Below are positions 35,032-47,698 of a DNA stretch of 64,000 nucleotides, piece by piece. A program made the translations under genes and the position numbers. The DNA comes from Mallotus nudiflorus (Eukaryota; Streptophyta; Magnoliopsida; Malpighiales; Euphorbiaceae): the NCBI GenBank assembly GCA_947683625.1, contig CANTUR010000112.1, positions 1,736,501 to 1,800,500 on the forward strand. The letters run 5' to 3'. The stretch's first letter is position 1; the number at the start of each line of letters is the position of its first letter. The notes beneath the pieces are model-generated. The model was given only the letters and a program-made list of their open reading frames with translations. It was not told the DNA's origin and searched no databases.

Positions 35032-35880
35032 TTAAAATTCAATTTTTAACTTCTCAAATTCCTTGGTTAAGCTATTTAACTCATGCTTATAATGCTTCTT
35101 TCTAGAAAGTAATCTTTTGCACTTAAAAAAGAGTTTGCTCATAATAGAGCTCTTAACATCATCATCATCATTATATTCATCATAAGCACAATACTCATCA
35201 CAAGAAGAGTTAGAGGTAGATGGTACCTCTTTTTTATCTTTAAGGGCCATGAAACACAGATTGGCCACTTCTTGTTATTCCTCTTCCTCTTTAGATTCGA
35301 AGGAGTCATCCTAAGTAGCTTTGAAGGCCTTCTTTTTATCCTTTACTCCCTTATCCTTGAATTTGAGTTTGAGGCACTCACTTCGAATGTGTCCCAGTTT
35401 CTTGCATTCATAGTAAGTAACTTCTTTGGTTATTTTCTTACCATCTCCCTTGAACGTCTTGTTGAAGTCTCTTATTCTTGAAAAATTTTTCTTTCTCAAA
35501 AACTTCTTGAAGTTCTTAGTGAGCATGAAAATATCACCATCTTCATCAATAAAATCTTCTTTATTTTCATCTTCACTTTCTTCTTGTGAAACCTTAAATA
35601 CTAAGCTCTTTTTCTTTTCTTCCTTTTCTTTTTGCTCTTTACCTCTTTGATTAATTGTGAGCTCATGTGTCAAGAGTTTACTAATAAACACATCGATTAA
35701 AAGGGTAAAGAGGTCTTGAGCTTCCTCAATTGAAATGACTCGTGATTCCCAATCCTTTTTAGGTAGGATTCTTAGAATCTTATTATTCACCTCTTCCTTT
35801 GAGAAATATTTTCCAAGTTTCTTGAGGGTTATGAGGAGAGCATTGAGATAGTTTGTCATCTCCGTGATTGATTCTTAAGG
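35032..35880 (-). pseudogene. Copia gag remnant with damaged zinc knuckle
   Basis: On the minus strand a 182-codon frame (35311-35859) reads a gag domain (MTNYLNALLITLKKLGKYF, VNNKILRILPKKDWESRV) and a CCHC-like knuckle, YYECKKLGHIRSECLK, in which the first Cys is Tyr. A second fragment continues at 35032-35268 (SNSSCDEYCAYDEYNDDDD). The layout with a Lys-rich linker and acidic tail after the knuckle is typical of SIRE-type Copia gag. Confidence 0.8.
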
Positions 35881-36339
35881 ATTTATTTTGAAGAGTTCAT
35901 ATTCATACATATGAAGTTAAACCTTTTTGCTTTTTACTTGTACATTGCCTTTATAATGGTTCTTTAAGTTCTCCCCTATTTTCTTGGAGAAAATGTAATA
36001 TTGAAGCTTGCCTCTTTCTTCTCTTATCATAGAAGATAGTAGAGTGATCATAGCTTTCTTATTTTTATAGTTTTCTTCCTTTTGATTATTGCTCCAATCA
36101 CTTCTTGAAATAGTAGTTTATACACCATCAATAATAGTTTTTGGTGGTTGTCAACCTTTGAGAACAACTTCCCAAAGTCTAATGGAATCATAATCTAGAT
36201 ATAGTTCCATTTTGAACTTCTAATGAGGATAATCACTATCATCAAAGAATGGTTTAAATGAAGATATATTTTAAGATTCTCTCCTTATAATCTTGTATTC
36301 TAGCAATTAAGTTTCTAGAATTCAAACTTTGATACTAAA

Positions 36340-37491
36340 TGAAAGAGTCCTATATGGGGGGGGGGTGAATAGAACTATCGAATAATAATAAGAAATAAAA
36401 AAGATTTGAACAAGAATTAAAAGGTATGTTGAAAAGGAAGAATGATGAACATAAGAATTTAAGGAATTCGGATTCTCAACAATCTTACATCTCTACCTAA
36501 CTTATCCCTAAGTTAGGATTTTGAATTGCTATAATTTATTTCCTTAGATTGATTTTTACAACTTGAGTTTTAGGCTCAACACAAGCCTTACAACTTGAGT
36601 TTTCAAGGTTCACACTAAAACTGAGTTCTCAAGTGTTTTAATGGTTAAACACTTAAACTAATTCCTTTAGAATAGAATCTCACTTCCTGTTTTCTTAACC
36701 CTAGAAAATAGAAGAACAAGAATTTCTATTCTAACACTCACCAACTCTCACAAGAGTTATATAAAAATAAAATGTATTTTGAAAGAGTTTTGAGAGCTTA
36801 ATTAAATACTTGAAAGTATATAATAAGTAAATAAGTTTCTTAATCTCAAAATAATCTTTAAAGGTGATATTTATACTTAAGTAATTCAATTGTAGTTGTT
36901 GGAAGCAAAATTTTATTCCCAATGAAGTCAAAGTTCATTTGAATGTAATTTGGACTTTTAAGCTGTAATTTGTCAGGTCCTGATTAGGATTACATTAGTC
37001 CTAGTCGGGATGCTTTAAAAGTAGCCATTTGTAGTTGTTTTAGGTTTGAATTTCTCTTATCCCAGACATGGTCCTAGTTGGGACATGGCTTGGGATTAGT
37101 TCTACCTGAAGATAAAAGTTTTACAGAGTTAGGTCCCAATCGTGACCCTGTGTCCTGATCAGGACTACCTGGTCTCGAATAATGTCTTGATCGGGATATG
37201 TTCTGCCAAATAATGAAGGTTGATGTAGAATTCAGTTTCTTTAGTCCCAGTCAGGATTGAGCTCAGGATAGGTTCCAAAATTGCCAAAAATGTGCAATTT
37301 GGTCCCTATCTTGAGTTCGAATGAGATAGTGTTTGTGATGTATTTCCGGAATGATTTTTGTTTGATATTTCATCTTTATTTTGGCTTTTAAATGATCCCT
37401 ATCTTATACACACTTGAAGCAAACACATTAGTTGCTCAAAATTAAGTTTGTTAAAATTAAAATTAAGACTGATAACTTGTTATGGTCAACA
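36340..37491 (-). repeat. 5' LTR of the Copia element
   Basis: The plus-strand start is TGAAAGAGTCCTATATGGGGG, directly next to GATACTAAA, the reverse complement of a TTTAGTATC primer-binding-like site. The far end is placed at GGTCAACA (37484-37491) because its reverse complement TGTTGACC gives TG...CA ends; this is an estimate. The interior matches 23219-24720. Confidence 0.65.
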
Positions 37492-37922
37492 GTTATGATA
37501 TTAAAAAGTTAAAAAAATTAAAAATATGATGTTAAAAAAATTTGGCCTCTTTTTCTCTTAACTTTCTCTTCATTTTTGTCTAACCACTCATCTTTTTTAA
37601 GTAAGGAGAGGTCATTTTTGGCCATTTTTTGCCTAAAATTACCCTTATATACTTTTTTTTAATCAAATTATTTCTTAAATAAGTGGTTATTTTCTATAGA
37701 TTTAGGTTTATTTTATTTTTTATGATTTTGTCATCTTGTTGTAACATTTAGTTCTTTGTCGTCTTGTTACAACATTTTATATTTTGTCTTCTTATTATAG
37801 CCTTTTATTTGTGTGTTTGCGATTCATATGAGTAAAATATATTTGATTAAACAAAGATAACAAATTAAATGATCATCAGTATGTTACAGAACTTGAGGCA
37901 TAGGTATTCTAATAACTATAGT

Positions 37923-40013
37923 TGTAGACACCCGATTCGGTCGACTTGTGTTAAGGGACGAATTAAGGATACTCAGTGGGACCGGCTCATTGTCAAGCCT
38001 GATGATGAGAATGTGAAACTTGGATATGAGAATGAAGCCTGAATCTCTAATGAAAAGTGGACTTGAAAACCCAAAGCCTAAAAAGCCAAAAACTTAGCTC
38101 GATTGTCTAAATTGGCCCAAGCCCGCCTGGCCCAGCGCAGGCCCGGGCCAAAGGGGCATCGCCTTAATGAAATGAGGCGATCGCCTCATCGAAGAGGCAC
38201 CGCCTCTATGGTAGCCCACTTGCAGCTGCGTTAAATACAACTGCAACCATAGTGGCCAAGTGGTGTGGGTCCCAGCCTCCAGACCTGATTCTTACATGAG
38301 AAAAAGATTTTTGGGGAAGAGAAAAAGGCTATAGAGGCTCATGATGAGCTAGAAAGCTTAGGGGTATGGGGAAGCTAGGAAATAAAAGGAAAAAAAGAGA
38401 GAGAAAAATAGGGGGGAGAGGACTTAAAAGAGGAGGCCATTATTGAAAAAAAGGGAGAGAAAAAGAGCAGAGAGTTCATAAAAAAAAAGAAGGGTTCACA
38501 GAAAGAAGAAAAAAAACTGGGGGTTGATAGAGAGAAAAAATCTTAGAGGTTTAGTGAGGGATAAGAAAGTGCAAGCTCTGAAACAAAAAAAGAGGTTCTG
38601 GAAAAAGGAAAGGTTTTTAGGGAAGAAATCGATCCTTGAGAAGAAGAAGGGAAAAACCTTGTATTCGGGTGTACAAAAATCAAGTCCATACCTCTGAGGG
38701 TCAATTATTTTGAGAAAAATTCTTGTTTTATTATAAGTTTTGTTTATTTACATTAGTTATTGATTATTTGAAAATAAAGTTTATTGTCTGTGAGAGTTGT
38801 CTGCATTTGTTTGTCAAGCAATCGCCTCTTTGATCATCTCTGCGAAGAGGCAATTACTTCATTACAGAGGTGATCGCGATGCGACTTTAACAGTTAACTT
38901 TCTTTATTTTGTTATTTCCAATCACTATTCATAAAAAAAATTTGTGCTTAAAATTTTTTTTTCCTTTCAGCCATTTCATCATAAGAGTGACACGAACATG
39001 ACCATATATTTTGTTTGCTCCCATTTGGTGTGTTACTCAAAATTTTACGTGTTTTAGTTCAATGTCATATTAATGCATATATTTTTGCTATTTCAAAAAT
39101 TACTATTCACATAATTAGATTTTTGTACTCCGAATTTGTTTATTTTTCAGCCACTTCACCAGTAGATTAACAAAAGTATTTATGTATATTTTGTTGGTTA
39201 AAATTTAATATATTAGTCAAATTTTTACGTGAATATTATTTAGATTTGCATGGTTTTCATTTATTATTATTTTTGCAATAAAGCCCATGACCTCTTTGCC
39301 ACGAGGCTGAAGCCCCATGGCTAGAGGTGACGCCTCTTTGAAGAGACGTCACCATATCTTTTTATTTTTACTTTTATTTGTATATATTTTCAGTCTTTTC
39401 TTTTCATGCAGTTATTTTATTATCTAGCTTAATTAAATATTTTTGTGCTTATTATTATTTTTACTTCTGTTTATTTTCAGTATATGTTTAGTTTATTTTC
39501 TGTATATTATTCTTTTATTTAGCCTAAAAGCGTTATAATTCTTAATTCCTTCCCCCCGCTTGATTTTGAATGTATGATTGTAAATTATTATTTATTTTAC
39601 TTCTGTTGAACGTTGGGACTCAAAAGCATGAAATTAGATTAATGTGTAAACTTAGACTTAACTATAAAATTTGAAAAGTAAATGAAGGCAAGTGCAATTT
39701 TGAATGTAAATGAGAAAATAATTAAATAATTAAAGGTAATAAAACATAAAACACAAACGGAGACCAACCATAAAGTTGGGTGAGCATTCAAATGCTCATA
39801 CCTAGTTTCCGAACTCTATCTCTAATGATTGCTTCTGGGAACCTCTGTGAGATTCAGTTACTGTACAATGTGTTTCAGCTTTTATCCGGGTGATGACTCT
39901 GTCTCCAAATAGGCCCAAGACCTATATCGTATTTTCTAGTGGGCCTTAAGTCCATATAGTACTGTGGTCGCCAAACACTTGGACGCGCGTTATACTCCGC
40001 CACCTATAATAGT
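37923..40013 (+). mobile_element. Probable LTR or LTR fragment, TGTAGACACCCG type
   Basis: Starts TGTAGACACCCGATTCGGTCGAC, a form seen at the 5' end of several plant Gypsy LTRs. It continues through a TATA-like ATAAAAGG (38383), a strongly purine-rich leader (38380-38670) and a block of GAGGCGATCGC-type words (38150-39360), and seems to end near GGACGCGCGTTATACTCCGCCACC (about 40013). No pol coding sequence and no clear target duplication were seen, so the right end is uncertain. Confidence 0.4.
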
Positions 40014-40686
40014 ATTATCAAATTTGTAAGTTTTAAACCAATTTATTATGTTATTAACCTGATGTTGTTTTATCCTTTATAATTTTTTTACGAATTTACA
40101 TCTATGTCTATGTTAATATATTGCTGGTTTGAATCAATGAAATTATTTTTCTTTTAAAAAAAGTTATATTATTAATCTTTTTTAAAAATTGAGAAAGAAA
40201 TTGGTGAAATTCAAATTCTCACTGTAAAAGAGCAATATTCAGTTCAAACTAATAAATCAAATCGAATCAATATTTCTTAAAATTTGGCTTGATTTTGATT
40301 TTGAATTTTAAAATTTTAGTTATCCTAGTTCGTCGGATTTTCCTTTTTTTTTTTTTTCGAAACAAGTTTTTTGGATTTTCATGTGTAAAAAAAAAAAAAA
40401 CCAAATTGTATTTAGTTTATTTTATATATATTTTTTTAAAAATACTAACAATCACATATGTCTATCAATTGTTTTCAATACCATTTGACTACCCAAGTTT
40501 GAGTAATATCTATATATATATATTTTTTCATATATTTCATTTTCTTATTATGATTTATTTTCTAGCTTTTTTTTTTTTCATTTTTTTTTCTTGCAATTCT
40601 TATAAACAGTGCCATCTTACCAATCCATAACATATGAATTAAATTATTTCAATTATTTATTAAAAATTTCCTTAAAATATTGTTAT

Positions 40687-41783
40687 TTAGGACGGGTGAT
40701 TGTCACTCACCCTAAGTGAGGGATAAAGATTTTTGCACTTCTTTTTTTAATAATTGCATTTCATTTTAATTTTATTAACAATTTAAATCACTTAATTATC
40801 ATTAATTTCTAATAATTATATATATTTCACAACAATTACTATTAACTTAAAAATTATTTAATTATACATACATAATAAAAATCTAATAATTTTAATAGAA
40901 ATAATTTACTTTTATTTAATTGCTTTTATATTATAACCTCTCATGATTATTTATAATTTTATTAATTTATTATGTTATTTTATTGTATGTTCAACTTATA
41001 TTGTTAAAAGTTTATTAAAATAGTTTTAATTATTTTCTGATTTAATTATACAATATATATTTTTAATGTTTAATTATTTACTGCTTTTAAGTGTTTATAC
41101 AAACGATATTAACATTTTTTTTAAAAAAATCAACAATGAATTTAATATAATTTTTCTTCATTCAATTTTTAAAAAATAAAAATGATAGGATATAATACAA
41201 AAAAACTATCATATGTATTGACAAAATTCATATAAAAAAAATAACAAAAAAGCATAGTTTATAAATTTATATCAACTTAATTGGTTCTATTTTTTAAAAC
41301 AAAGTATTTTTTTGATTATTTTATTTTATTTCAATTTTTTCAATACGTATAATATTTTCAATATTATATCCTATCAATTTTATTAAAAAGAAGAATTGAT
41401 TAAAAAAATTAAAATTAAATTTACCATAATTTTTTTAAATGTAAATATCATGTGTATAAGCAGTTAAAAGCATTAGTTTCAAAAAAAATTTAAAACTAAA
41501 AATATATATTGCATAATTAAATTAGCAAACAAAAATAGCTATTTTTAAAATTTCAACAATATAAGTTGAATATAAAATAAAATAACATATCAAATTATTA
41601 AAGTTATAAATATTTTTCAATGATTATAATATAAAAATAAATTTGAATAGTAAAAGGTACATAATTATTTTAAATTAAAGATAATTAAGACATTTAAATA
41701 TTTAATAAAGTCAAAGAGAAGTGCAATTATTAAGAGAATGAGTGAAAAAATACTTACCCCTAATTAAGATGCCCACTCCTAAA
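40687..41783. mobile_element. Foldback element with arms of 420-510 bp
   Basis: The left arm (40687-41198) and the right arm (41361-41783) are diverged inverted copies over their whole length. Paired landmarks include TTTAGGACGGGTGA and TTTAGGAGTGGGCA at the ends, TTTTTTAATAATTGCATTTC and CTCTTAATAATTGCACTTC, GTTCAACTTATATTGTTRAA, CAATATATATTTTTA and GATAGGATATAATA next to the loop. The loop is about 160 bases. There is no open transposase frame, and the target duplication is unclear. Confidence 0.65.
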
Positions 41784-43015
41784 GCCCTTTTATTTTACCA
41801 ATAGATTAAAGTGTACTTATGATATTATTACTTTCCTAATTTTTTGAAATTATTATTAATCTTTATTTATTATGTAATAAAACATTCTTTCATATACCTC
41901 GTTAAAAGTAAATTTTCAGTATGATTAATTTTTCTGTTGAAATAAACTATATATCTAAAATACATAAGAGTTATTTTGTTTATATAAAAATATAATTGTT
42001 AAATTTGGTATAATTTTATCCATCTAACCCATTAATTCTTGTGGCATATAAATAATTAATCAAATTTATATCTCAATATTTATATTTAGAAAGAAGGCGA
42101 TGGTGATGAAGACTAGTCGAAGATGATGTACACGAAGGCATGAGATGTTTATTTTGGTGATGTGCATATGAAGACAATTTTATTTTTAAATCTGAAAAAA
42201 AGTATTTCGTATCTTAAAAAGTATGAAAAAATGAGAGAAAAATAGTGATAAGCATTACAAGTTTTATTTAATTTATGTGGAAAATAACAAAAATCATAAC
42301 ACATAGGCTTCCATAAAGATACCGCAACTTTTTATTGGTCAAAAAATAATTTTAAAAACATTTACGATATTAAAATTAAAATTTAATAAATTATAAATAA
42401 TAAATTAGAAGTTAAATACTATATTAGTAAGAAATCTGAATACCATAAATAAAACTTACCTTGAAATGTGATTCTTATATAAATTTAGGATTATAAATCC
42501 ATTGCAAGTATCAAATTTGAAATCTATTACTTTTAAAATAATAGATATCATATGAAATAAACTTTTGCTGCGATGCATTTATATATATATTTATATAAAT
42601 AAAGTTAAAAATCATTGATTAATTATTATGTTTTATGAAAATTTTTTAGGTAAATTTATTTTTGATTTACTTTAATTTTATTATCGCTAAATTAAAATGT
42701 GTTATATTATCTAATGATAATTAGTAATAAGTAAAATTTACTTTGTAATAAATAAAGTAATTATAGAAAGCACCATTTATTTATATATATAACATATATT
42801 AATAACTATAATTAAATCCTTTAAAAAACTATAATTAAATTAATAATTTTTAATTGTATTTGTATACGTGTACCATCGAAAAAAATTACAACTAAACTAG
42901 TAATTGATTAGAAGTCTCGAATTTGATGATCTAATTAATAAAAACAAAAGGATAAGGACTAAAATTACTATTTATATAAAAATTAGGGACTTCTTAGAAA
43001 TTCAGCAAAAAAGTT
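41784..43015. other. AT-rich spacer upstream of SGS3
   Basis: No gene, RNA gene or clear mobile element was recognised. The stretch is very AT-rich with many short inverted AT words. It lies outside the duplicated segment. Confidence 0.4.
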
Positions 43016-43195
43016 TTGGGTTGCCTGTGGCGCCACCGTGACAACAGATGCGGCCCAAATGTAACAGCTGCGCGTGATATTGCAGCGAATATTAAATGTG
43101 GCGTTCCAGTGTCTAGCAGCGGCAGAGCTAAATGCCGATGTGAATTTGTTAATATTCTTTTATTTTCTATCACTCAATCCATTGAAAATCATCAG
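43016..43195 (+). other. Possible non-coding leader exon of SGS3
   Basis: A sharply GC-richer stretch (GCCACCGTGACAACAGATGCGGCCC onward) in otherwise AT-rich DNA ends at ATCATCAG/GTATCATC, a good donor. A plausible acceptor, AAGATATAG, lies at about 43703-43715, shortly before the SGS3 start. It is not part of the inverted duplication, so the SGS3 pseudogene in the left arm lacks it. The leader-exon role is inferred from composition, donor site and position; the open frame across it looks incidental. Confidence 0.35.
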
Positions 43196-43778
43196 GTATC
43201 ATCATCCTTTGATTTCTTGAACGAATCTTTTTTATGGGTTCATGCAAAAGCTTTCTTTTTTTTTTTTTCTCTGTGATGATAGATATATTTTGATGGTTTT
43301 TGTTTGATTGTCGATGATGTTATAATTCATGAGCTTTATGTATTGAAACAGTTTACTTTAATGGTTGTTTGTTGATTCTTTCAAAAAGAAATGCTACTGG
43401 ATTTATTTCCCATTTCGCTTATTGGAATACTTATGAGAAACCCATATGTAAAAGAGGGATATAGCAGTGTTACAGTTTTGTTTCTTGGTTTAGTTGTTTC
43501 TTTTTTCTTGATTATTGAATCTTGTCTTGTTCTGCCTGTGTAATATAATAATATTAATTGGTTAGGTAGATTAATATAATATGAGATAATGCCACATCAT
43601 TGCTGGAATCCTGTGGCATTCTTTGGCCTTATTTAATAATTAGTTACTTGTACAGTTTTCATTGTTTACTAAGGTAGCTTTTATACTCAAACTGCTTGAT
43701 TTTGCTAAGATATAGATGGGTTCCATTTGGTTGATTCCAATATGGTGACTCTGAACTGACTTTTATTTTTCACAAAAT

Positions 43779-46700
43779 ATGGTACCAGACAGTGTTTTGG
43801 TGAAGAAAGCTTCTAAAGAAAGGAATTCAACGATGCACGGCGTGAATGATAACGACAGTGATCCATTTCCCCAGCTGGGGAGTGTGTATGGAAAAGGTTC
43901 TGGTGGTAGCCATGTTAAGCATTTCAGTAAAAAGAATGTGACAGAAATCTCTGTAGTTTCTTCACAAAATGGAAAGAATTCTGCAAAAGCCTGGGGTCCC
44001 CAGAGTTCTACTCCTGGTGCATGGGGATGTCCAAATTTGACGAATAAGCTGGGGATGCAATCTAATGGTAATGTGAGGACGACTCAAAATGCTGATTCTA
44101 AGAATTTATCAAGCTGTGGAAATGAATTGTCCTCTCAACAGAACAGATGCATTTATCAGGGATGGAATGCAACTGCTCATCAAGTTGGATCCACTCAGTT
44201 AAATAGTGGGGAACAGAGGAAGGAGAAAGATGAATACCCTCCAAGATACCAAGCTGGAGTTGCTAATAATGATAAGACAGACATTGATAATGACGATAAT
44301 GATGATGATGAAATTCTGTTTGGAAATAGCGATGATGGTGATATGTTTGATGATGATTCAGATTTAGATAAGAGGAAGTGGTTCAAGTCATTCTTTGATG
44401 ATTTGGATAAATTGAATGTTGAGGAGCTGAACTCATCGGCAAGAAAGTGGCACTGCCCTGCTTGCAAGGGGGGTCCTGGTGCCATTGACTGGTATCGTGG
44501 ACTGGAGCCCCTAATGTATCATGCCCTGACAAGAAAGACAAGAAGGGTAAAGCTCCATCGTGTATTTGCTGAACTTTTGAATGAGGAAACACAGAAGAGG
44601 GGAATTTCAATTGTACTAGTTGATGTAGCCTTTGGTAGATGGAAAGGTCTAAATGAGAAAGTCAAAGATTATGAAATAGTTTGGCCTCCAATGGTAGTCA
44701 TTATGAACACAAGATATGAGCAGGAGGATAATGGCAAGGTAATGCAATGTTTCCCTTCTTTTATGCTGAAAATTGACTCCATTTGTTTTTAAAAGCTGCT
44801 TATCCCACATGAATGTATTTCGAATGAGTTTTTATGACATATTGATAAGATTTCTTGAATCTGATACATCGAACTGTTTTCTGCTAAATTGGATTCTGAC
44901 AGTGGATTGGCATGGGTAACCAAGAGCTTTTAGACCACTTCAAATCATATGCAGCATTGAAGGCCCGGCATTCGTATGGTCCACAGGGGCATAGGGGGAT
45001 GAGTGTGTTGATCTTTGATGATACAACAGCAGGTTATTTAGAGGCTGCCCGCCTACATAAGCACTTCAAAGAGCAAGGAAGAGACAGGGAAGCCTGGAAA
45101 AGTAACCGATTTCCATTTTGTTCTGATGGGAAGCGTCAACTCTATGGGTACATGGCTTTAAAAGAGGATTTGATTTTTTTCAACCAGCATTCCCAAGGTC
45201 CTCTCTCAATTTTTACCCCCCATTTTTGTGTGTGTGTGTGTCTGTCATTATGCAGGTTAGTCAATTTTACATTGTGCACACATTTTCAGCATGAGATGGA
45301 TCAAAATATATGTGCATGGGCCATGAATTACTAGTATCTCTAATATAGAAAGTGACTTGAGAAACATGTTGCTATCACTGAGTTAATTTAGAGCAATGTT
45401 TACTTTGATTATGTGAAGTATGCAGACACTAAATATTTACTTTGATTAAGTGATGTGATTCGGTTGCTTTCACTTCTCTGCTTCCCTTTCCCATATTGAT
45501 CTTGATAATTATTCTTAATCTCTTGCAATTTTTTAGGGAGGTCTAGGCTGAAATTTGAAATGAGGTCATACCAAGAGATGGTCGAAAGACAAATAAAACA
45601 AATAAATGATAATAATCAACAGCTTGCCAAGTTTAAAAACAAGGCGGCTAAAGAACCAAAGGATTTTCAAATTCTAGCTGAATATGCTAGCAGGCTCAGC
45701 GAGAAACTGCATGAGACTACTGAAGAAAACCACAATACAAGACAGCAAACTAAATTTTTGCTTGAAACAAACAGGGAAGAGGTAATTTTTTTGACTGTTT
45801 AATGTATTTGGTAAATTGCAGTATATTTTTTGGATGTAAAGAGGTTCATGAAGCTTGTGATGTTATTGTGTCTTGTATTCTTAGGTATTATTATCTTGAG
45901 AACTGTGTTATCAAGGGCTTGTTAGACAGTATCAGGCACTGGTACTTTTGCTATGATTGATTGATTTGTTAGATGCAACGAAACCTATGAGACTGTCATT
46001 GTTATGGTTTCTGGGTTCTAAATATCTTTTGAAAGGGCATTTATGCTTGTAAATATATTTTATGCAGATATCAGAAACTTATGTGCTAGGATTTTGACAG
46101 TTAAAGGCTGTAAACAATCTGAATTTGCCCTGAAAAGGAACAAAAGGAAAAAAATAAAGCAAACATGCAAGCTTGTGATTGGTGCATCACAGTTACTTGC
46201 TGAGGGAAATTTGTTATGTTATTGATGACAGCAGGCATTACTTGAGAATTTCTGTTTCCTATGTATTCTAATGAATGACTTATACAACACATGATGAATT
46301 AATCTCTTAGTAATAGTCCTTGAATTTCTATGCATAAATTTTGATTCATATATCTGGCTGTTCCAACCATTCCCCATACCCTACATAGTTGATTTGAACT
46401 GCATAAAGTTACTATTGTAAGCTATGATACACGTAAACTTCTCCGAATAGGTGTTTCCGCATTTCAGAAACGTTTCAGTATCGGAAACTTTAGGAAACTC
46501 GGAAATATTTTGGAGTCGTTTCTGCAAATATGAAAAACTAGGAAACATATCTCCTACTTGGAAACACGTTTCTAACTTGAAAAACATATTCTTTTAGTAT
46601 TCTCTTAAATAAGGAGACAAATTAAAAAATAATTTTATATTTTTCTTAACTAAACAAAATAATTTCTATAATTATACTATTACTTGATAGAATAGATAAA

Positions 46701-47698
46701 AATTTTCAAGATTTATATATATTCGTATATTTTTAATACTTATATACCCTTATACTTTTAATATTTACACGTTTCCTCTGCATTTTTGTTTCCTATAATT
46801 TAAGAAATGGGGTTTCGCCGTATCCGTTTCCATATTTTCCAGTTTTTTGTTTCAGTGCTACATAGGTTGTAAGTCAATAACACAGTTATGATCATTTTAA
46901 TAAACTGAAATTCCTTCAAATTATAATATAAAGGAAACCAAGGTATATTCGATTTTCGATTAGTATGATCATTAAGCCCTTTTTTTTAATCGTAATATTT
47001 TTGCACTGGTATTAATTCCTTATTGTTGTATTTTCTTCTTAATGTATGCTTTTGCAGATGAATTCCCGAGAACAATTTCTCATGGATCAAATCAAATTTA
47101 TACTTCAAGCTGTAGATGCAAAAGTAGATAAATTAGAGGATTTACAACGGGCAAACGGGGAGAAAACTGAGCAGACAAATGCAGATATCTCTACCATAAA
47201 GTATACACACGGGTAATACTTTCTATTCTGTTTCATACAAAAGTTTTAAAACTTAATTTGGTATCGAGCTAAAATCTATAAAGGAGTCAGTTAGAACAGT
47301 TGCAACTTTCAACTCCTATTTATTAATAAATGTCTACCCTATCATCATATTGACTAATTGCAAAAATCAACAGCTAGGAGTTCCATTTATATCTTACAGT
47401 TCTGAGCTTACATGACTTTCTGCAGTGTTTTTGAAATCTCTGTGCTAATAGAATGGAGGATACTGTTTGTATGATTAGCCTACAGGATAAAGATGTAAAT
47501 GATTTCGAAACAGAGAAGAGGAAGCTGATAAAAATTCACGAAGACAAGAAGGCTTCAATTATAAAGAAATGCTGTGAGGAGCTGCTTCATTTGGAAAAAG
47601 AATTTGAAAATGAGCTAACCCAACACATGATAAAATACAACTTAAATCACCCTGAAGTGGAGAAAGCCAGCAACGGCCAGCCTTCAATTTTCAACTGA
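43779..47698 (+). CDS. SGS3: SGS3 (suppressor of gene silencing 3), intact
   Basis: SGS3 is the plant RNA-binding partner of RNA-dependent RNA polymerase 6. It stabilises cleaved RNAs so they become double-stranded in cytoplasmic siRNA bodies, feeding trans-acting siRNA and antiviral silencing. Five coding exons: 43779-44738, 44903-45197, 45537-45781, 47058-47212, 47452-47698. They total 1902 bases, 633 aa, close to the Arabidopsis length. In order: a low-complexity Gly/Asn/Ser N-terminus (1-150), an acidic stretch (about 165-205), the XS zinc finger (ARKWHCPACKGGPGAIDWYR, from residue 222), the XS RNA-binding domain (about 290-415, with EIVWPPMVVIMNTR, WIGMGNQELLDHF and SYGPQGHRGMSVLIF) and a coiled coil (about 420-600). 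Introns are GT-AG with matching phases; intron 3 is long (1276 bases). An earlier ATG near 43716 gives only a short upstream frame. The left-arm copy is a pseudogene, so this is the only working SGS3 here. Confidence 0.96.

Larger units (their letters stand above)
23219..37491 (-). mobile_element. Decayed Ty1/Copia element on the minus strand
   Basis: Read on the minus strand the order is 5' LTR (36340-37491), primer-binding-like TTAGTATCAAAG next to the LTR (36327-36339), gag (about 35032-35880), integrase (about 29840-30300), reverse transcriptase (about 28480-29445), RNase H end (28045-28180 continuing at 24780-24978) and 3' LTR (23219 to about 24720). Integrase before reverse transcriptase is the Copia order. 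The sequences are of the SIRE/Maximus type. It is dead: frames are broken throughout, and two solo LTRs (24979-28044, 31087-34488) sit inside its body. LTR ends toward 24720 and 37491 are estimates. Confidence 0.85.

Noticed and set aside
40289..40630. 113-codon Phe/Ile-rich plus-strand frame
   Set aside because: AT-rich spacer with T runs; the Phe/Ile/Lys composition comes from homopolymers.
43016..43276. 86-codon frame upstream of SGS3 as a protein
   Set aside because: It ends in a poly-T-derived Phe run and is better explained as a GC-rich leader exon with a donor at 43196.
45782..47057. Separate gene inside SGS3 intron 3
   Set aside because: Short frames there are unsupported. The intron carries GGAAACG/GTTTCC-type degenerate repeat sequence present in both arms, so it predates the duplication, but no element ends were found.
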